DNA of 64,000 bases from Ameyamaea chiangmaiensis (GCF_013376175.1 NZ_JABXXR010000001.1:27284-91283), one strand, 5' to 3'. Counted from the first letter of the stretch, positions 15,296 through 24,540 are shown. Notes: a model not told the origin generated them from the letters alone. Made by a program: numbers and translations.

Positions 15296-17029
15296 TCACT
15301 GGATCACGTCCCCGACCGCGATCTTGTGCCATGCGCCGTTTTCGTAGACGGCCATCGTATGCGCGTCTGCGTCGTTCGCGAGCCAGCCGTCCTGCGGGCT
15401 GACCAGAGCAATAATCTCGGCCTCTGTCAGTTCCGGCAGAGCCGCATATTGCGTGACGGTCAGCACGTCGGTTTTCGTGCCGCCGCGCACCGCGATACCC
15501 TTATTCCCGAACTTGAAATCCCGGCTTACGCCCGGATCAGGATCTGTGAATGCCCCGTTCGAAACGTCGGACTCGCCCCCGGTGATATTGATGGCTTGGA
15601 AGAAATCCGGCGACGACCCGTCCATCGGGAACATCATGATGATGCGATTGCTGTTCTTCTCGATCAGCGCGATCCGGCTCGGATTTGTGAGCCACTGCCA
15701 GTCGAGGGTGTTCACGCCAGCGCCAAACACACGCCAGAATGTCTGATCCATGTCGCCGGAGCCGGGATGGGCAATCGTGCAGACGACAGCCCCTGAGCAC
15801 CAGTGAGCGCGATCAACATACCCATTCGGGTCGTTACCGATGATCATGTTGACGTCGGCGTTGTTACCGATGTCCAGAGACGCGACCGGGTGGTCATTGA
15901 ACATACCGATCCGGTTTTCGACACGCGCGAGATCAAGCATCGACGTGTGATAGATGCCGCCGTTCGCTGACCCGCCATGGTCGTAGAAGCGCAGGTCGCC
16001 GAAATTGTTGACGTCAAGGAAATGCTCCTGCGTCCATACCGCCTGCCCGAACGCCAGATAGTCGCCGAAATAGCCATCCGTCGAATTTTCAGTGACCGGG
16101 CCGACCTGATCGACGCCAGCTTGTGGCGTGGACAGGGTGATGGTGTTCGTCCCACCGCCGCTGACGATCGTGGTCCCCGGTTGTATCCAGCCAAACAGAT
16201 GCGGCGCGATGATCGTCTGACCCTCGATCCCCGTCGGCCATGTGCAGTTCGCATCAGGCTGGTCGCCATCACCCGTGCGGACGCACTTGACCTGGTTCGA
16301 TCCCTTCACGAGCAGGCCATACATGTGCTGATAGGTGTCGTTGACGAAATGCACACCGCTTTGCTGCAAGCCCACTGCCGTAGCCTCAAACGTATTGTTT
16401 ATGGCGCTGGAGCCTTCCTTCGCGAAGTGCGAGAACTCGATAAAGCCGTAGCCGCGCAGATGATCGAGCATCAGACTCGCGCCATAACCGATCGCCATGT
16501 GCTCCATCATTCCGGCCTGGAGATTGTAGTAGTCCGGCTGGCGGAACGTCAGGGCGACATACGCCGAGGGCGACCAGTTCTGGAGCGCCATGCTGTTCGT
16601 CCCCGGCATGGCGTAGGACAGCGTCGGCTCGTTGGGGTAGTCCGCGTTCCAGGTCCACTGCGGTCCACCGCCCTGCGGGTTGTTCGGGTCCGCCAGCATC
16701 ACCCCGGCGGTGGGCTTTGCATCTAGGGCGTCGTTCTTGTCGTAGCCACCCTTAATCCGCGCAACGCTCGACGCGATTGGCGCCGTGATGTTGCCCGCCC
16801 CGTCCGTGTAGGTCGCGGTCGGCATGGCCGCCGCTGCCGCGGTGTTCGCGGCGTCGATTGACTGACCCCATTTCTGGATCGTTTGACCGTCAAGTGTGGT
16901 GCCAGGTGCGTGCAAAATGCTGTTAGAGCTAGCGCCGCCAGGGATAACGAAACCACCAGATGCAGCAAGAGATGTCCCGACCATCAGCACGAACGCGCCG
17001 AACGGGAGAACGAACTGGAGCTTATTCAT
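15296..17029 (-). CDS. Tail-fibre-region protein with N-terminal signal peptide
   Basis: 577 residues. The N-terminus MNKLQFVLPFGAFVLMVGTSLAASGG is a clear Sec-type signal peptide, with likely cleavage after SLA. The body is rich in Gly, Asn and aromatic residues, with beta-type segments. The end (LTVTQYAALPELTEAEIIALVSPQDGW...GAWHKIAVGDVIQ) resembles tails of phage fibre proteins. A signal peptide is unexpected for a virion part made in the cytoplasm. It may be a moron exported by the lysogen, or the segment may insert in the membrane. Its ATG overlaps the previous stop. Confidence 0.55.
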   Translation of the reverse strand: MNKLQFVLPFGAFVLMVGTSLAASGGFVIPGGASSNSILHAPGTTLDGQTIQKWGQSIDAANTAAAAAMPTATYTDGAGNITAPIASSVARIKGGYDKNDALDAKPTAGVMLADPNNPQGGGPQWTWNADYPNEPTLSYAMPGTNSMALQNWSPSAYVALTFRQPDYYNLQAGMMEHMAIGYGASLMLDHLRGYGFIEFSHFAKEGSSAINNTFEATAVGLQQSGVHFVNDTYQHMYGLLVKGSNQVKCVRTGDGDQPDANCTWPTGIEGQTIIAPHLFGWIQPGTTIVSGGGTNTITLSTPQAGVDQVGPVTENSTDGYFGDYLAFGQAVWTQEHFLDVNNFGDLRFYDHGGSANGGIYHTSMLDLARVENRIGMFNDHPVASLDIGNNADVNMIIGNDPNGYVDRAHWCSGAVVCTIAHPGSGDMDQTFWRVFGAGVNTLDWQWLTNPSRIALIEKNSNRIIMMFPMDGSSPDFFQAINITGGESDVSNGAFTDPDPGVSRDFKFGNKGIAVRGGTKTDVLTVTQYAALPELTEAEIIALVSPQDGWLANDADAHTMAVYENGAWHKIAVGDVIQ

Positions 17030-17541
17030 GATGACTCCACACTTTTCCCTATAATGCCTGCATTGTTCCAGTCCGATGTCCCGTCCCCAGGGTCGGCTGT
17101 AGGCAGAGAGTCCCTGTAGGCGTCATAGAGCGCCTTAAACGAAGCCAAAGACGCCTCGTTAGGCGAACCGGGGGGCACGGGGGTAAGTAACGATGCCTCT
17201 GAACTGACCGCGATCGACACGTCTACCTGAAACGTGTTTCCTTTACTGGTCAGAACACAAACGGGAATAGTTTGCGGCCCGCTTGCGCTCCAGGTCAGCC
17301 ATACGGTTACGATGTTCCCGAATGTGCTCGTCCAGGATTGGGTCGCAATCCCGTCTGTGCCGAACTCGCACGCGGCGACATATTCCCCGTCGGATAGGCT
17401 GTTGTTAAAGTCGACGCTGTAGTCAGCTCCCGACCCGATCGATGTCGGTGGCCAACGAAGCAATGGGGCCATATAAAGCCCACGCAAGCGCGCACAAGAC
17501 GCCGTGCCCGTCCGCACTATGCGTGCGCTGGGTGCCCACAT
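17026..17541 (-). CDS. Phage protein of the fibre region, unknown function
   Basis: 171 residues. ATG 17541 follows GGAG at about eight bases. The middle (FGNIVTVWLTWSASGPQTIPVCVLTSKGNTFQVDVSI) is beta-rich, and the end carries FKALYDAYRDSLPTADPGDGTSDW. It overlaps the signal-peptide protein by four bases, so the two are probably made together. No family recognised. Confidence 0.5.
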   Translation of the reverse strand: MWAPSARIVRTGTASCARLRGLYMAPLLRWPPTSIGSGADYSVDFNNSLSDGEYVAACEFGTDGIATQSWTSTFGNIVTVWLTWSASGPQTIPVCVLTSKGNTFQVDVSIAVSSEASLLTPVPPGSPNEASLASFKALYDAYRDSLPTADPGDGTSDWNNAGIIGKSVESS

Positions 17542-17596
17542 CTGACAGTCTCCAACATTCTATGAAATAGAAGAGATGTTACTTATATTTGGGTTT

Positions 17597-18060
17597 CTAG
17601 GACAAATTCGTCCCGATAACGACTGATGCTGTCGAACTCGCGTTATTCAACACGCCAGCCGTCACATTGCTGGACAGGTCGTTACCGTTGACCAGCACCT
17701 GCGTCGCACCATTGGCGATGCTGACGCCCGCGCGCTGGCTGTTATTTCCGGGACCACTCATCACGCCGTTAATGAGCACGTCCGTGGCGCTGCTGCCGAT
17801 CGCGACCCCGTCGCTGGTGTTTGTCGTTCCACCCCGCACATCGCGGGAGTTACTGAAAAACCGGGTGCCATGGACGCTGACGCGCGTTCCGTTAATCACA
17901 AGGCCGTCCTGGCCCGCGTCACTGGACTTTCCGCCCACAAATGAAACGTCCTTGGCCCCGGAACCTACATAGACATTCGGTGCGGCCCACGTATCTTCAA
18001 GGCTCATCTTGAAGACGTCCGTCGTGGCGACACTGTCAATCTGGAGCGCTGACGCGGCGC
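17597..18060 (-). pseudogene. Duplicated C-terminal cassette of the tail spike
   Basis: About 154 residues from CAASALQIDSVATTDVFKMS to the end align with the last part of the spike at 19059-20468 (DTWAAPN.YVG.GAKDV, GKSSDAGQ, GTRFFSNSR, GPGNNSQR.GVSIANGA). Identity stops sharply at 18060/18061, just after GCGCAG, which marks the joint. Upstream sequence is unrelated. An in-frame start at 18208 exists but lacks the spike body. It could be a silent alternative receptor-binding end or leftover of an insertion. Confidence 0.75.
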
Positions 18061-18314
18061 AGGAACCACGGGAAAGCCGCTCAGAAATTATGTGAAAAAC
18101 ATGCGCCACACTGGGTTTCCATCTCGCTAGACGTAAGCATGTTGGCGGGTGTGCGTGGAGATGTACAAATCTTCGTGACATCCTCGGTCCGAAAAACATG
18201 ATTTTCAAGTGTTACCAGCTATGCAACAGTCACGACAGCAGAAAAGATTGCTCACGGGGAGAGCAAAATTTATCTTAGTCCTCCCACAAATTCGCTTTGC
18301 GACGGAGAAAATTA

Positions 18315-18839
18315 GTGGAACTTTATCCAAAGAGAGTTTTCCAGAGACAATTAAAACTTCAGGCTGAATTTATTATCATTTCTTCTGAACAGATAAATTC
18401 TGCATTAAAGGAGCGCGATGTAACTAAAGTTTTTTACTCCATTCAGAACTTCCTCAATGCATCTGCCAATATCGCGAAATGTCTATTCGGATCTGGCGGT
18501 AGAAAATGCGCGCAGAGAAAATCATTGCGTGAGAGCATAGGAGTTGACGAGAACTCACCATTCAAAAATGTTTCGGCACGAAATAATTTCGAGCATATGG
18601 ACGAGAGAATAGATCGGTGGTGGGGCGAGTCGCGACGTCATAATCTCTGCGATCTAAATATCACGCCAGCTGGATTTATTCAGGGTTTCGAGACTGTTGA
18701 ATGGTTCCGGAATTTTGACCCAGAGACGACTGATATAACTTTCTTTAGCGAGAAGTTTAATCTTCAGGAGATTGTAGACGAAGTCCAACGGATATACCCG
18801 AAGCTGCAAGAAGAAGCAGGTAAACCTCACTGGGAGTGA
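18315..18839 (+). CDS. HEPN-like candidate RNase/toxin inserted in the tail spike region
   Basis: 174 residues from GTG 18315 (GGAG seven bases upstream); TTG 18297 would add six. Mostly helical, with SARNNFEHMDERIDRWW: Arg89-Asn-x3-His94 fits the R-N-x3-H catalytic motif of HEPN RNases, on the expected late helix. Strongly A+T-rich and transcribed against all neighbouring late genes, so it is a typical moron. HEPN proteins often act in toxin-antitoxin or abortive-infection systems; no separate antitoxin gene is obvious. The family call rests on one motif plus fold impression. Confidence 0.5.
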   Translation: MELYPKRVFQRQLKLQAEFIIISSEQINSALKERDVTKVFYSIQNFLNASANIAKCLFGSGGRKCAQRKSLRESIGVDENSPFKNVSARNNFEHMDERIDRWWGESRRHNLCDLNITPAGFIQGFETVEWFRNFDPETTDITFFSEKFNLQEIVDEVQRIYPKLQEEAGKPHWE

Positions 18840-19035
18840 GATTTTTTTCAATCACTGTAGGCAGTGGGAAATGACACATCCCTTCATGGGGCCATGGAAG
18901 AATGCAGTGGCCACAAAGCTCATAGTGATTGATAGTCCACTGCTTTACGACTTCCAGACGCAGCGATGTAACCTCTGACCTGAGGTTTGCATCAGAACCT
19001 TTCGTCGCAAAAGATAGCATCTGCATATCTGACAT
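18757..19035 (-). CDS. Small Cys/His-containing phage protein, uncertain
   Basis: 92 residues from ATG 19035. The part outside the HEPN-like gene (LRLEVVKQWTINHYELCGHCILPWPHEGMCHFPLP) has a CxxC and His/Cys pattern that looks coding. The last 27 codons run antisense to the HEPN-like gene. A run of seven A in the sense strand near 18845 could end or shift the frame. It follows the spike gene in the same direction. Confidence 0.4.
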   Translation of the reverse strand: MSDMQMLSFATKGSDANLRSEVTSLRLEVVKQWTINHYELCGHCILPWPHEGMCHFPLPTVIEKNLTPSEVYLLLLAASGISVGLRLQSPED

Positions 19036-19058
19036 AGTTTCGAAATCTCCGCCTTCTC

Positions 19059-20468
19059 TCACTGAAGGTTGTTCGTAACAACGAAGTTGTCGCTGTTGCT
19101 TGCATTGTTCAGCACACCACCCGAGGCGTTGCTGGTGAGGTCGTTCCCCACCACCACGGTGCACTGGGCACCGTTGGCGATGCTGACCCCGTAACGCTGG
19201 CTGTTGTTGCCCGGACCGCTGGAAGCGCCCGTCACCGTGACGTGCTGCGCGTCAGCCCCGATCGCCACGCCGTCATACGTGTTGACCGTTCCTCCCCGCT
19301 CGGCGCGCGAGTTACTGAAAAACCGTGTGCCGTTCACGGTGACGCGCGTCCCGTGAATGACGATGCCTTCCTGACCGGCATCGCTCGACTTGCCGCCATG
19401 GAACCCGACGTCCTTCGCCCCCGCACCGACGTAGATATTCGGTGCGGCCCACGTGTCCTCAAGACTCATCTTGAAGACGTCCATCGTGGCGACACTGTCA
19501 ATCTGGAGCGCTGACGCGGCGCAGAAGTCAGACTCAATGCCGTCAAACTGCACATATCCGGGACCAGCTGGCGCCCCAATAGTGTTGCGCAGCCAGTAAC
19601 CATGCCCCTCGATGCAGGTTGCATACGCCTTGTAAATGCAGACCGTGTTACACAGGCCGTCAATGACAATACCATGCGCGCGGATGGTTGGCGTGCCAGA
19701 TGTGGGGGCACTCCCCCCCATGCCAAAATCCCGAATGGTAATGACATCGGACGTCGTGGTGGTGAGACTGGTAATCAGAAACCGGATATTGTCTCCCCCG
19801 CGCAGAGGGCCATCGACAACGACCTGTTCCACGACGACATCATTGTAGTGGCGGATTTTCATGCCGTCATAGGGATTGTTGAACGTAACCCGCATGATGC
19901 GGATTCTGGCCAGCTGAAGCATGTTGAGGCACTTGCCGCCGGTCTTGTTGCCTTCCTCGAAGTACAGATCGTAGACGTTGTTGTTATACATCCCGCCAGG
20001 ACCGCCGGCATTGGTCCCGTCGATAGTGACGGTGTCGAAGGCACCATACCCGACGATCTGGCTGGCCTGGCCTTGCCCCTGCAACGACACATGCGGCGAG
20101 GTGATCGAGAGGCCACCGGTGACCTTGTACTGTCCAGGCGGAAAGTAGATCGTCGCGCCGCACAGCAGTCCCTGCGCATAACTGATCGCGAGCCTGATCG
20201 CCGCCGTGTCATCTGTACTGCCGTCACCAAGGGCGCCGAACTGCCTGACGTTCACCCAGTCGAGGAAGCAGGCTTCGAGCGTGCGACGGAAACTCCCGTT
20301 GATTTCCAGAAGCGCTTCCAGCAGGAGAAGATTCTCGGTCTGCCCTCCCTGCGCGTCGACCTTGGTGCCGATCGCGGCAGCGACCGTCGGTGACGTGACG
20401 ATGTCAGCAGGATCATCCGTCGCGGCGTACGACTGCCATCCCGGCGTCCAGTTGGCGATCTGGGCCAT
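19059..20468 (-). CDS. Tail spike, right-handed beta-helix (pectate-lyase-like)
   Basis: 469 residues. After a short N-terminal attachment part (about 1-65), VNVRQFGALGDGSTDDTAAIRLAI and IYFPPGQYKVTGGLSI give the entry signature of pectate_lyase_3-type beta-helix spikes. Repeated short beta turns follow to about 300. The C-terminal 155 residues are duplicated at 17597-18060. Such spikes bind, and often cut, surface polysaccharide. This would suit hosts coated in cellulose or acetan, though the substrate is not visible here. Confidence 0.75.
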   Translation of the reverse strand: MAQIANWTPGWQSYAATDDPADIVTSPTVAAAIGTKVDAQGGQTENLLLLEALLEINGSFRRTLEACFLDWVNVRQFGALGDGSTDDTAAIRLAISYAQGLLCGATIYFPPGQYKVTGGLSITSPHVSLQGQGQASQIVGYGAFDTVTIDGTNAGGPGGMYNNNVYDLYFEEGNKTGGKCLNMLQLARIRIMRVTFNNPYDGMKIRHYNDVVVEQVVVDGPLRGGDNIRFLITSLTTTTSDVITIRDFGMGGSAPTSGTPTIRAHGIVIDGLCNTVCIYKAYATCIEGHGYWLRNTIGAPAGPGYVQFDGIESDFCAASALQIDSVATMDVFKMSLEDTWAAPNIYVGAGAKDVGFHGGKSSDAGQEGIVIHGTRVTVNGTRFFSNSRAERGGTVNTYDGVAIGADAQHVTVTGASSGPGNNSQRYGVSIANGAQCTVVVGNDLTSNASGGVLNNASNSDNFVVTNNLQ

Positions 20469-20482
20469 TGAACGTTACTCCC

Positions 20483-20710
20483 TCAGGATGCTGCGGCGGT
20501 ATAACTGCTGCCGATCGGATAGGCGCAGACGCCCGTCGTCGCGTCGGGCTCATCAAGGACGATCGCGCTGCCGGCCGGGGGCGCCCACGTCGACACGCCA
20601 TCCCATTTGATCCGGTTCCAGACATATCCGACAGCAAACGAACCCGTCGCCGCCGTGTAGTACATCGCGTATTGCTTCGGGGCCGAGGCCGTTGATGTCG
20701 TCTCGCTCAT
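20483..20710 (-). CDS. Small fibre-associated phage protein
   Basis: 75 residues from ATG 20710, which overlaps the stop of the fibre gene (ATGA); GTG 20719 is the alternative. The sequence MSETTSTASAPKQYAMYYTAATGSFAVGYVW...WAPPAGSAIVL looks like a short C-terminal fibre or chaperone-like module. Position between fibre and spike is the main evidence. Confidence 0.5.
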   Translation of the reverse strand: MSETTSTASAPKQYAMYYTAATGSFAVGYVWNRIKWDGVSTWAPPAGSAIVLDEPDATTGVCAYPIGSSYTAAAS

Positions 20711-21771
20711 GGCATCCACTCGATAATGGCGCAGCCGTCAGCACCGGCGCCGCCGTAATACTTCGTTCCGGACATGGCCGTGTCTTTCGCTCCGCCGCCG
20801 CCGGCACCTGGGGCGCGACCGGGATAACCGCCGGCATCACCGCATCGGCCAGCGCCACCCCAGGGGCCGCCCGCGCCATCGCCGCCCTGAAGAACCGTTC
20901 CGGCCTGACCGTCTGACCCGTCATTGCCATAGGCAGCGTTCGGCGAACTGCCGATCGACACCGTGGGCTGGCCGCCGCGACCGCCGGCGCAGTTCACCTT
21001 GGAGCCCGACGTCCAGTTGGCCCCGTTGCCGCCCCCGGCGATGGCGACGATATTGCCGTCGTACGTCAGGGTCGTGTTGCCGCCGTTGTTCTGGGCGCCC
21101 GTCGTTTGCTCATCGGGCGCCGCTCCGGCCCCGATGGTGACCTGCACGGTCTTGCCCGCGACAACCGGAATGATGTCTTCGACAAACGCACCAGCGCCGC
21201 CACCACCAGCCCAGACGGAATCCGCCGTTGAACTCCCGATGCATGTCGCTCCAGCACCGCCGCCGCCAACGATCTGATAGCGCATGCGGGTGGCCCAGGA
21301 CGGTACTGTGACGCTATTGCTGGCCGACGTGAACCAGCGACTGGCGATCTGTGAGACCGTGGACAGCAGGGCATAGCCTGCCGTGGGGCTTTTCCATGAA
21401 GCGTCGGTGCCGCCGGGTGTCGTCAGGTTCTTCGCTGCCGTCGACACCCACTCGATGCCCGAGGCATCGATGACATGCGCGCCGAGAGGATAGCCACCGA
21501 TCGCCGCTGCGAACGTTGCATCGTAGGGAGCGATCAGGCCGAGCGCGCGAATGGCCGTCGTCAGCTGGGAGAAATCAGTTTTGGACAGTGCCAGGCCGAG
21601 ATAGGCGATCGGATGGATCAGCGTTTCCTGAACCAGGTTGAACCAGTCCGCTGCCAATCGGGTGGCGGGCTGACCGGTCGCTGCATTTCCACCGGTAAAG
21701 TATCCGCCCGTGCCCGCGGCCGAAGGCGTCGGCATCTGCGCAACAGACGTCGCGTTATCGATTCTATACAT
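20707..21771 (-). CDS. Tail fibre with glycine-rich tip
   Basis: 354 residues. The N-terminal 100 residues (RLAADWFNLVQETLIHPIAYLGLALSKTDFSQLTTAI) resemble the baseplate-binding end of short tail fibres. The C-terminal half contains runs of Gly such as GGGGAGAF and GGNGANW..GGRGG, like the glycine-rich adhesion tips of T2-type fibres. The end CAIIEWMP is typical of such tips. It probably sets or shares host recognition with the spike downstream. Confidence 0.65.
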   Translation of the reverse strand: MYRIDNATSVAQMPTPSAAGTGGYFTGGNAATGQPATRLAADWFNLVQETLIHPIAYLGLALSKTDFSQLTTAIRALGLIAPYDATFAAAIGGYPLGAHVIDASGIEWVSTAAKNLTTPGGTDASWKSPTAGYALLSTVSQIASRWFTSASNSVTVPSWATRMRYQIVGGGGAGATCIGSSTADSVWAGGGGAGAFVEDIIPVVAGKTVQVTIGAGAAPDEQTTGAQNNGGNTTLTYDGNIVAIAGGGNGANWTSGSKVNCAGGRGGQPTVSIGSSPNAAYGNDGSDGQAGTVLQGGDGAGGPWGGAGRCGDAGGYPGRAPGAGGGGAKDTAMSGTKYYGGAGADGCAIIEWMP

Positions 21772-21794
21772 GAACTACGCCTTAGTTGATGAAC

Positions 21795-22421
21795 TTACTG
21801 AATATCACCACGGAAATCGTTAATGACGTTGGTGCCAGTCTGGCCGAACCTCAGGATCAGGTGTGCTGGGTTTCTCTCCGACAGTTCGCACTGGAGAACG
21901 GAATTTCCCCATGTCATGAGAGGGTCGCCCGCGGACGACACATCCGCCTGCGCGTAAGACAGGGAATAGCCCGGGGCGGAAATCACCCAACAGAATGCCC
22001 AGTCCTCCCCGTAAACCGGGTCTTCCGCGCAGGCGAAGTCGGCACAGGCCGGCCAATATCGGGTAATGGAGATGGTGTAGCCGAGCTGCGCCGCCAGATT
22101 TGTGAAATAGTCAGCTGAGCACCCGCCTGAGTCTGCGAGACGCGCAACTACCTGATTACGGCGTGCAGCCAGCGTTGGAGCTGTGCCCGCGCAGGGATCT
22201 GGTAAACCAAGAGTGCTTTCCCAGTCCGTCAGCAACTCCACGGACGTGGCCGGAAAAGCATCGACCAGCAGGTTTTCCGCCCGCGCGTCCAGACGCCCCC
22301 ATGTCTGCGACCAGATCCATGCCACCGCATAAAGAAGGGACCCGGGCGCACGCGACCAGATAGGTCCTCTGGGCATGATACGCAGGATGGCAGGGCGATA
22401 ATCGTCCGCGGTATATGCCAT
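21795..22421 (-). CDS. Baseplate wedge/tail protein, Mu gp48 (YmfQ/DUF2313) family
   Basis: 208 residues. YTADDYRPAILRIMPRGPIWSR, LLVDAFPATSVELLTDWESTLGLP and RRNQVVARLADSGGCSADYFTNLAAQLGY are hallmarks of the YmfQ/gp48 family, which follows gp47 in Mu-type tails. The C-terminal part is about 60 residues longer than the core. Gene order (gp45, gp46, gp47, gp48) is exactly that of Mu. Confidence 0.8.
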   Translation of the reverse strand: MAYTADDYRPAILRIMPRGPIWSRAPGSLLYAVAWIWSQTWGRLDARAENLLVDAFPATSVELLTDWESTLGLPDPCAGTAPTLAARRNQVVARLADSGGCSADYFTNLAAQLGYTISITRYWPACADFACAEDPVYGEDWAFCWVISAPGYSLSYAQADVSSAGDPLMTWGNSVLQCELSERNPAHLILRFGQTGTNVINDFRGDIQ

Positions 22422-22424
22422 GGT

Positions 22425-23537
22425 TTAACTCACGAAAGTCACGGTCCCGCGCTGCAACAAAGAGCCGACGGTTGCGCCGGTCACGGGTGCCGAAGGCACC
22501 GTCACGTTGAATGACGCAAGGCCGAGCGCGCCGAGCGCCTCATTCCAGTTGTTCGGATGGATCGTCCCGCCCGGCGCGGACAGGCGCAGGAACATGTCGT
22601 CCAGTGCACCCTCGATGAGCGCCTGATTAGCCGTGGTGTTGCCGTCCCCCAGGTCCGAGATCGTGAAAGCGACCGTCTCGGCGATGGGAGAACACACGAC
22701 GACCAGCGCATCCACGGGCTGCTCAGTCCAGATGGCGTTGGCCACCCGCAATTGATCGCCGGTGGCTGGAAAATAGCGCGTCTCATCGGACGCTACGCCG
22801 TTCGTTCCCTGAGGAAATCCGGAATAGGCCGCATTTGCCTCATCGAGCATCACGTAAACGACGACACTGCCGGCACCGAAACCATTACGATTGATCCAGG
22901 CGCGTGTGACACCCGTCACATCTGTTGCCCAGTCTATGTATTCCTGTTCCCGGCCATTCGTTCCGCTTTCTTGAAACTTGGCCATCACTCGTGAACGCAG
23001 AGCAGAGTTGGACTCGGCGTCCGCGCCACCTGTGAAGGCCGTCGAGACTGAGCCGGTCGACTGGATCCCGGAAATCGGACTTCCCAGGGTCGCAATCGAA
23101 CCATCCGCGACATTTCCCGTCGCGCCGGTGTCGGTCAGGGTCACGGCCGCCACCGTTGACGTGCCCGTCGTGACACTGTCCGCGGTCGTCGTCCCGTCCA
23201 GACCGCCCACCGTCACCGCGGTGCCGGACGGAATGACCTGAGCGCCCGTTACCGCGAACACGACTGAACCGGACGCGGCACTCGCCGCCTTGCGGTAAAC
23301 CTTTTTCAGGGCACCCCAGGCGGCCAGATATTCGTCCGTCGCCGTCCATGGGACCGCCTGCATGGCGATCCAGTCAAGATAGCCATAGACCAGCCACGCC
23401 AGCCCGGCATTGACCCATGCGAGTGTCCCGAGGACCGAGAACCGGAGCACCTTGCTCACGCCGGAAATCCCGGCATTCAAAACGTCTTGCACGGCCCAGG
23501 AGCGGAGCTCGCTGAGCGTCGGCCGTGAATACGGCAT
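22425..23537 (-). CDS. Baseplate J-like protein, Mu gp47
   Basis: 370 residues from ATG 23537, which shares one base with the previous stop (TGATG); the longer open frame to 23687 is overlap. MPYSRPTLSELRSWAVQDV, DEYLAAWGALKKVYRKAASAASGSVVF and NSALRSRVMAKFQESGTNGREQEYIDWA are typical of the baseplate J/gp47 family, which forms the wedge that opens on contact with the host. Confidence 0.85.
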   Translation of the reverse strand: MPYSRPTLSELRSWAVQDVLNAGISGVSKVLRFSVLGTLAWVNAGLAWLVYGYLDWIAMQAVPWTATDEYLAAWGALKKVYRKAASAASGSVVFAVTGAQVIPSGTAVTVGGLDGTTTADSVTTGTSTVAAVTLTDTGATGNVADGSIATLGSPISGIQSTGSVSTAFTGGADAESNSALRSRVMAKFQESGTNGREQEYIDWATDVTGVTRAWINRNGFGAGSVVVYVMLDEANAAYSGFPQGTNGVASDETRYFPATGDQLRVANAIWTEQPVDALVVVCSPIAETVAFTISDLGDGNTTANQALIEGALDDMFLRLSAPGGTIHPNNWNEALGALGLASFNVTVPSAPVTGATVGSLLQRGTVTFVS

Positions 23538-24019
23538 CAGGAAAGCCCCTTCCACGCCCATGAAAAATCGAAGGACTGTCGCGTGCTGTCGGGCATCGTC
23601 AGAACGATGACCATGCCAACAGCCGTTTTGCTCAGCCAGGAAGCGGTCACCGCGACCGATGCGACAACCTGGTCCGTGACCAGCCACGCCAGCGCCTCAT
23701 TGCAGATGGCCTGGACCTCCATCAGGATCGCGCTTTCCCCTGACTTGATTACGCGCCGCAGTAGCCACAGCCGCGAACCGATCAGGACACCGCCGTCGCT
23801 GAAGGCGTCGCCCCACCAGCCCCGCCGGTCTTCGCCGGGTGCAAGGCCACCGACGCCCACCGCGAGATCGGCGGATGTCGGCTCGACAGGCGCCAGACGG
23901 TCAGTGAACAGCGAGACCATCACCGCGGTGCGCAGCGGATTGTCGAGCGCAATATCACTGTCTGAGATACGCCAGTCCCCGCGCCCTTCGGGCACGTTCC
24001 AGTCGATCGCAATGTCCAC
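23537..24019 (-). CDS. Phage GP46 family baseplate protein
   Basis: 160 residues. MDIAIDWN...GDWRISDSDIALDNPLRTAVMVSLFTDRLAP and RRGWWGDAF match the short GP46 family of Mu-type baseplates; this protein is related to T4 gp25, which starts sheath assembly. Position between gp45 and gp47 fits. Confidence 0.85.
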   Translation of the reverse strand: MDIAIDWNVPEGRGDWRISDSDIALDNPLRTAVMVSLFTDRLAPVEPTSADLAVGVGGLAPGEDRRGWWGDAFSDGGVLIGSRLWLLRRVIKSGESAILMEVQAICNEALAWLVTDQVVASVAVTASWLSKTAVGMVIVLTMPDSTRQSFDFSWAWKGLS

Positions 24020-24030
24020 GCGTCACCTCG

Positions 24031-24540
24031 TCAGGCGACGGGCGCGCCTGTGTTCGATTGGCCCTGCTCAACGCCGCTGTGCTCATGCGTCGTCAGGGCG
24101 ATGGAGCCAGCCTTGACCTCGATCGCCGTCACCGTGCCGGTGACCTTCAGATCGCCGGTGACGTTGACGGTTCCACTGGACGGAATCAGGTCGATGTCAC
24201 CGCTCGAGCGCAGCCAGACACGCGACCCCGTAACCATGTGGACCAGGCAGACATCGCCATCGTCCAGATCCCTCGGTCGCGTTCTCTGGTCGCTGCTCGC
24301 GATCGAAACGGCCCGGGTCCGATCTCCCTGCAACAGCGCAACGACATGATCCGCGCCCACGCGGGGACGGCTGGCCACACCGGCGACCTGCAACAGCAGG
24401 ACGTTCTCCAGCATGTCGTCGCCCGGCAGACACATCTGAAGCAGCGGGTAAGCATCATCCTCCAGCGGGGCGGCCGTCTGTCGACCAACGCCCACCATCA
24501 TCATCATCCGCCGGGACAGGCGATGAAACATGTCATTCAT
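24031..24540 (-). CDS. Baseplate assembly protein V / Mu gp45 tail-tip spike
   Basis: 169 residues. An N-terminal OB-type domain (LENVLLLQVAGVASRPRVGADHVVALLQGD) is followed by a short beta stem ending in VKAGSIALTTHEHSGVEQGQ. The HEH near the tip fits the metal-binding apex of gpV/gp45 membrane-piercing spikes. The ATG overlaps the gpP stop by four bases. Confidence 0.75.
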   Translation of the reverse strand: MNDMFHRLSRRMMMMVGVGRQTAAPLEDDAYPLLQMCLPGDDMLENVLLLQVAGVASRPRVGADHVVALLQGDRTRAVSIASSDQRTRPRDLDDGDVCLVHMVTGSRVWLRSSGDIDLIPSSGTVNVTGDLKVTGTVTAIEVKAGSIALTTHEHSGVEQGQSNTGAPVA

